57,042 nucleotides of DNA from Nocardia araoensis NBRC 100135 (GTDB taxonomy: Bacteria > Actinomycetota > Actinomycetes > Mycobacteriales > Mycobacteriaceae). Location: assembly GCF_000308435.1 (NCBI RefSeq), contig NZ_BAFR01000049.1, positions 1 through 57,042 on the forward strand. The letters are read 5' to 3'. Below the pieces are notes generated by a model. The model saw nothing but the letters and a program-made list of their open reading frames with translations, made no database searches and had not been told where the DNA came from. Shown piece after piece: positions 55,833-57,042 of this stretch (positions within the stretch are counted from its first letter, which is position 1; the number at the start of each line of letters is the position of its first letter). Made by a program: the position numbers and the translations under genes.

Positions 55833-56726
55833 ATGATCGGTCGTCTCTTGACGTTCGTACTGATGCCGCTCTGGATATGGGTGGTGTTGGGGGGCGTGGG
55901 AGTCCTACTCGTGTTCATGGTGGCCATAGTGCTGGTCATCGGCGGCGCGACTTCGGCGATCGCCTCCGACCTGAACTATCAGTGCGACAGTGCGGTGGGG
56001 CCCGACCCTTCGCAGACGGTGACCCCCAGTCGCGCAACGACGGCGGCCCGGCCGAGCGTGAGAAGCGCACCGGTGGGTGGGGTGAGCGCCACTCCGACCA
56101 CGAATCCATACGCGCAACTGACCATTGCGCCGGACGACACCAGCGCCTCCGACTGGCAGCGCGCCTGCGCCACAGCGATGAAAGACGCCCCGCGCCAAGA
56201 ACCTCCCTTGCTGTACGCCAACTCGGGGATCGGCGCGGAGTGTGCCCGTCAGCTTGCGGTGGCACAGCTGATGGCGGCTGGAGCCAGGAACGGTTCGGGT
56301 GGCCGCGGAGACGCTGCGCAGTTCACGAGATCGGTGATCTACCAGGCATCGGTCGCGCAAACGACGGGGAGATGCACGACTGCCGATAGTGCGGCGACGC
56401 AGCCGCTGGACGCGGACGGTGCGGGGCAATCGAGCGGTTCGCCGCGGCGGGCATGTGGACAGCTCGACGGGGTGTCGGCAGTTGTCGTTCTGCCGAACAC
56501 CATCGCCGCACAGGGCGCTTGCGGTCAGCGGGTGGATCCCGCCGCGGTATCGTCCGGCGACCTTGTGTTCTGGGATTATCGAAGAAACGCGCCGACCCAG
56601 GTCGGCATCGCGGTCAGCGACACGCGGCTCGTCACCACCGATGCGGCGACCGGTGAATTGGTCGAACTGACCATCCCGAGCACGTACGACGTGCGGGTGA
56701 AACGAGTACTCGGCAGCGGGATGTGA
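55833..56726 (+). CDS. Membrane-anchored degenerate NlpC/P60-like protein
   Basis: The 297-residue protein has one N-terminal helix (LLTFVLMPLWIWVVLGGVGVLLVFMVAIVL) and an extracytoplasmic region. The last 70 residues follow the NlpC/P60 pattern GDLVFWDYR...PTQVGIAVSDTRLVTTDAATGELVEL, but the catalytic His of the usual HVGIY is Gln and no DCSG-like catalytic Cys is present, so hydrolase activity looks lost. Conjugation loci of Gram-positive bacteria usually carry an active cell-wall hydrolase here. This may be a structural derivative. AAAGG lies before ATG 55833. The family assignment is tentative. Confidence 0.55.
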   Translation: MIGRLLTFVLMPLWIWVVLGGVGVLLVFMVAIVLVIGGATSAIASDLNYQCDSAVGPDPSQTVTPSRATTAARPSVRSAPVGGVSATPTTNPYAQLTIAPDDTSASDWQRACATAMKDAPRQEPPLLYANSGIGAECARQLAVAQLMAAGARNGSGGRGDAAQFTRSVIYQASVAQTTGRCTTADSAATQPLDADGAGQSSGSPRRACGQLDGVSAVVVLPNTIAAQGACGQRVDPAAVSSGDLVFWDYRRNAPTQVGIAVSDTRLVTTDAATGELVELTIPSTYDVRVKRVLGSGM

Positions 56727-56736
56727 TGAGTAAGCG

Positions 56737-57042
56737 ATGCCGCCAACAGAGGTAGAGCCCCAGATAGAAGCCGGCGAGGATGCCGAGGCGCCGCCGGTGC
56801 CGATGACGCCGTGGTCCAACCGGCCGGATCAGCAGCGGCCGCGGCCGGGCGGGGTGCCGGGGTCGCCTGGCAGTCCTTCTCCCGGGCCGGGGCAGTCTCC
56901 CGGAGCGGGGCAGCCAGGGTCCGGACAGCCGAATGGTGGCGGTGACGCCGGGGTTCCGGGTTCGTCTGGGGCGCTTGGTGGTCCGGCTGTGCCGGGTTCG
57001 CCGGGTGTGCCTGGTCAGGCGGGGTTGCCTGGGGGTGTGCCT
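56737..57042 (+). CDS. Pro/Gly-rich collagen-like protein, truncated by the window edge
   Basis: From ATG 56737 the frame is open to the end of the window. An acidic start (MPPTEVEPQIEAGEDAEAPP) is followed by low-complexity sequence with repeated PGxPG, SPGPGQ and GxPG elements resembling short collagen-like triplets. It could be the disordered N-terminal region of a larger secretion-system protein, for example a coupling protein or surface adhesin. The start lies 10 nt after the preceding stop with no strong ribosome site. Confidence 0.55.
   Translation, partial: MPPTEVEPQIEAGEDAEAPPVPMTPWSNRPDQQRPRPGGVPGSPGSPSPGPGQSPGAGQPGSGQPNGGGDAGVPGSSGALGGPAVPGSPGVPGQAGLPGGVP

Overview
The window reads as chromosomal DNA from a high-GC actinomycete of the Mycobacteriales, most probably Nocardia or a close relative. 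The reasons are a GC-rich third-codon bias throughout, frequent GTG and TTG starts, several likely leaderless genes, and a long block whose gene content and order match what I remember of Mycobacterium tuberculosis Rv2478c-Rv2464c. The genus is inferred and no database was searched.

Left part (1-12.9 kb): a truncated TetR regulator faces a ferredoxin-reductase/fatty-acid desaturase operon (DesA3 type) across a region with a long palindrome. Then come a DUF4254 gene, a PLP enzyme translationally coupled to an MFS exporter, an LpqS-like small protein, a DUF4389 membrane protein, a three-gene ABC exporter, an ectB transaminase without its usual partners, and a group I truncated hemoglobin (glbN). 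A tRNA-Arg(TCT) lies at 13.2 kb.

Middle part (13.4-43.4 kb): a CopD-CtaG fusion with a threonine-dehydratase-like enzyme is followed by the block shared with Mycobacterium: ssb paralogue, ettA, giant NAD-glutamate dehydrogenase, thioesterase, a Rv2474c-like gene, HNH nuclease, glbO, aglA, a small membrane protein plus DUF5130, pepN, a CPWC oxidoreductase, rpiB and a Nei-type glycosylase. Insertions relative to the remembered mycobacterial order are azlCD with its XRE-cupin regulator; purC-Nudix-ECF sigma-DGPF protein-ferredoxin reductase between pepN and the CPWC gene; and an M48 protease. A GGDEF protein follows nei.

Right part (43.4-57.0 kb): about 1 kb with no convincing gene, then tRNA-Gly(TCC) and tRNA-Pro(TGG), then a MerR regulator, a WhiB-like protein, a ROK protein, a DUF5593/GAF-like protein and an operon that looks like a type IV secretion/conjugation apparatus: TcpC/VirB8-like, two small membrane proteins, VirB4-like ATPase, VirB6/TrbL-like channel, a membrane-anchored degenerate NlpC/P60-like protein, and a Pro/Gly-rich collagen-like protein cut by the window edge. 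Closely related palindromes (CCGYTA-N2-TARCGG) occur in the merR-whiB intergenic region and exactly between the -35 and -10 elements in front of the DUF5593 gene, which suggests one regulator controls the locus. No integrase, relaxase or coupling protein is visible before the edge. This right-hand locus is the best candidate for a poorly described system. Convergent gene pairs are repeatedly separated by strong GC-rich hairpins without long U tracts.
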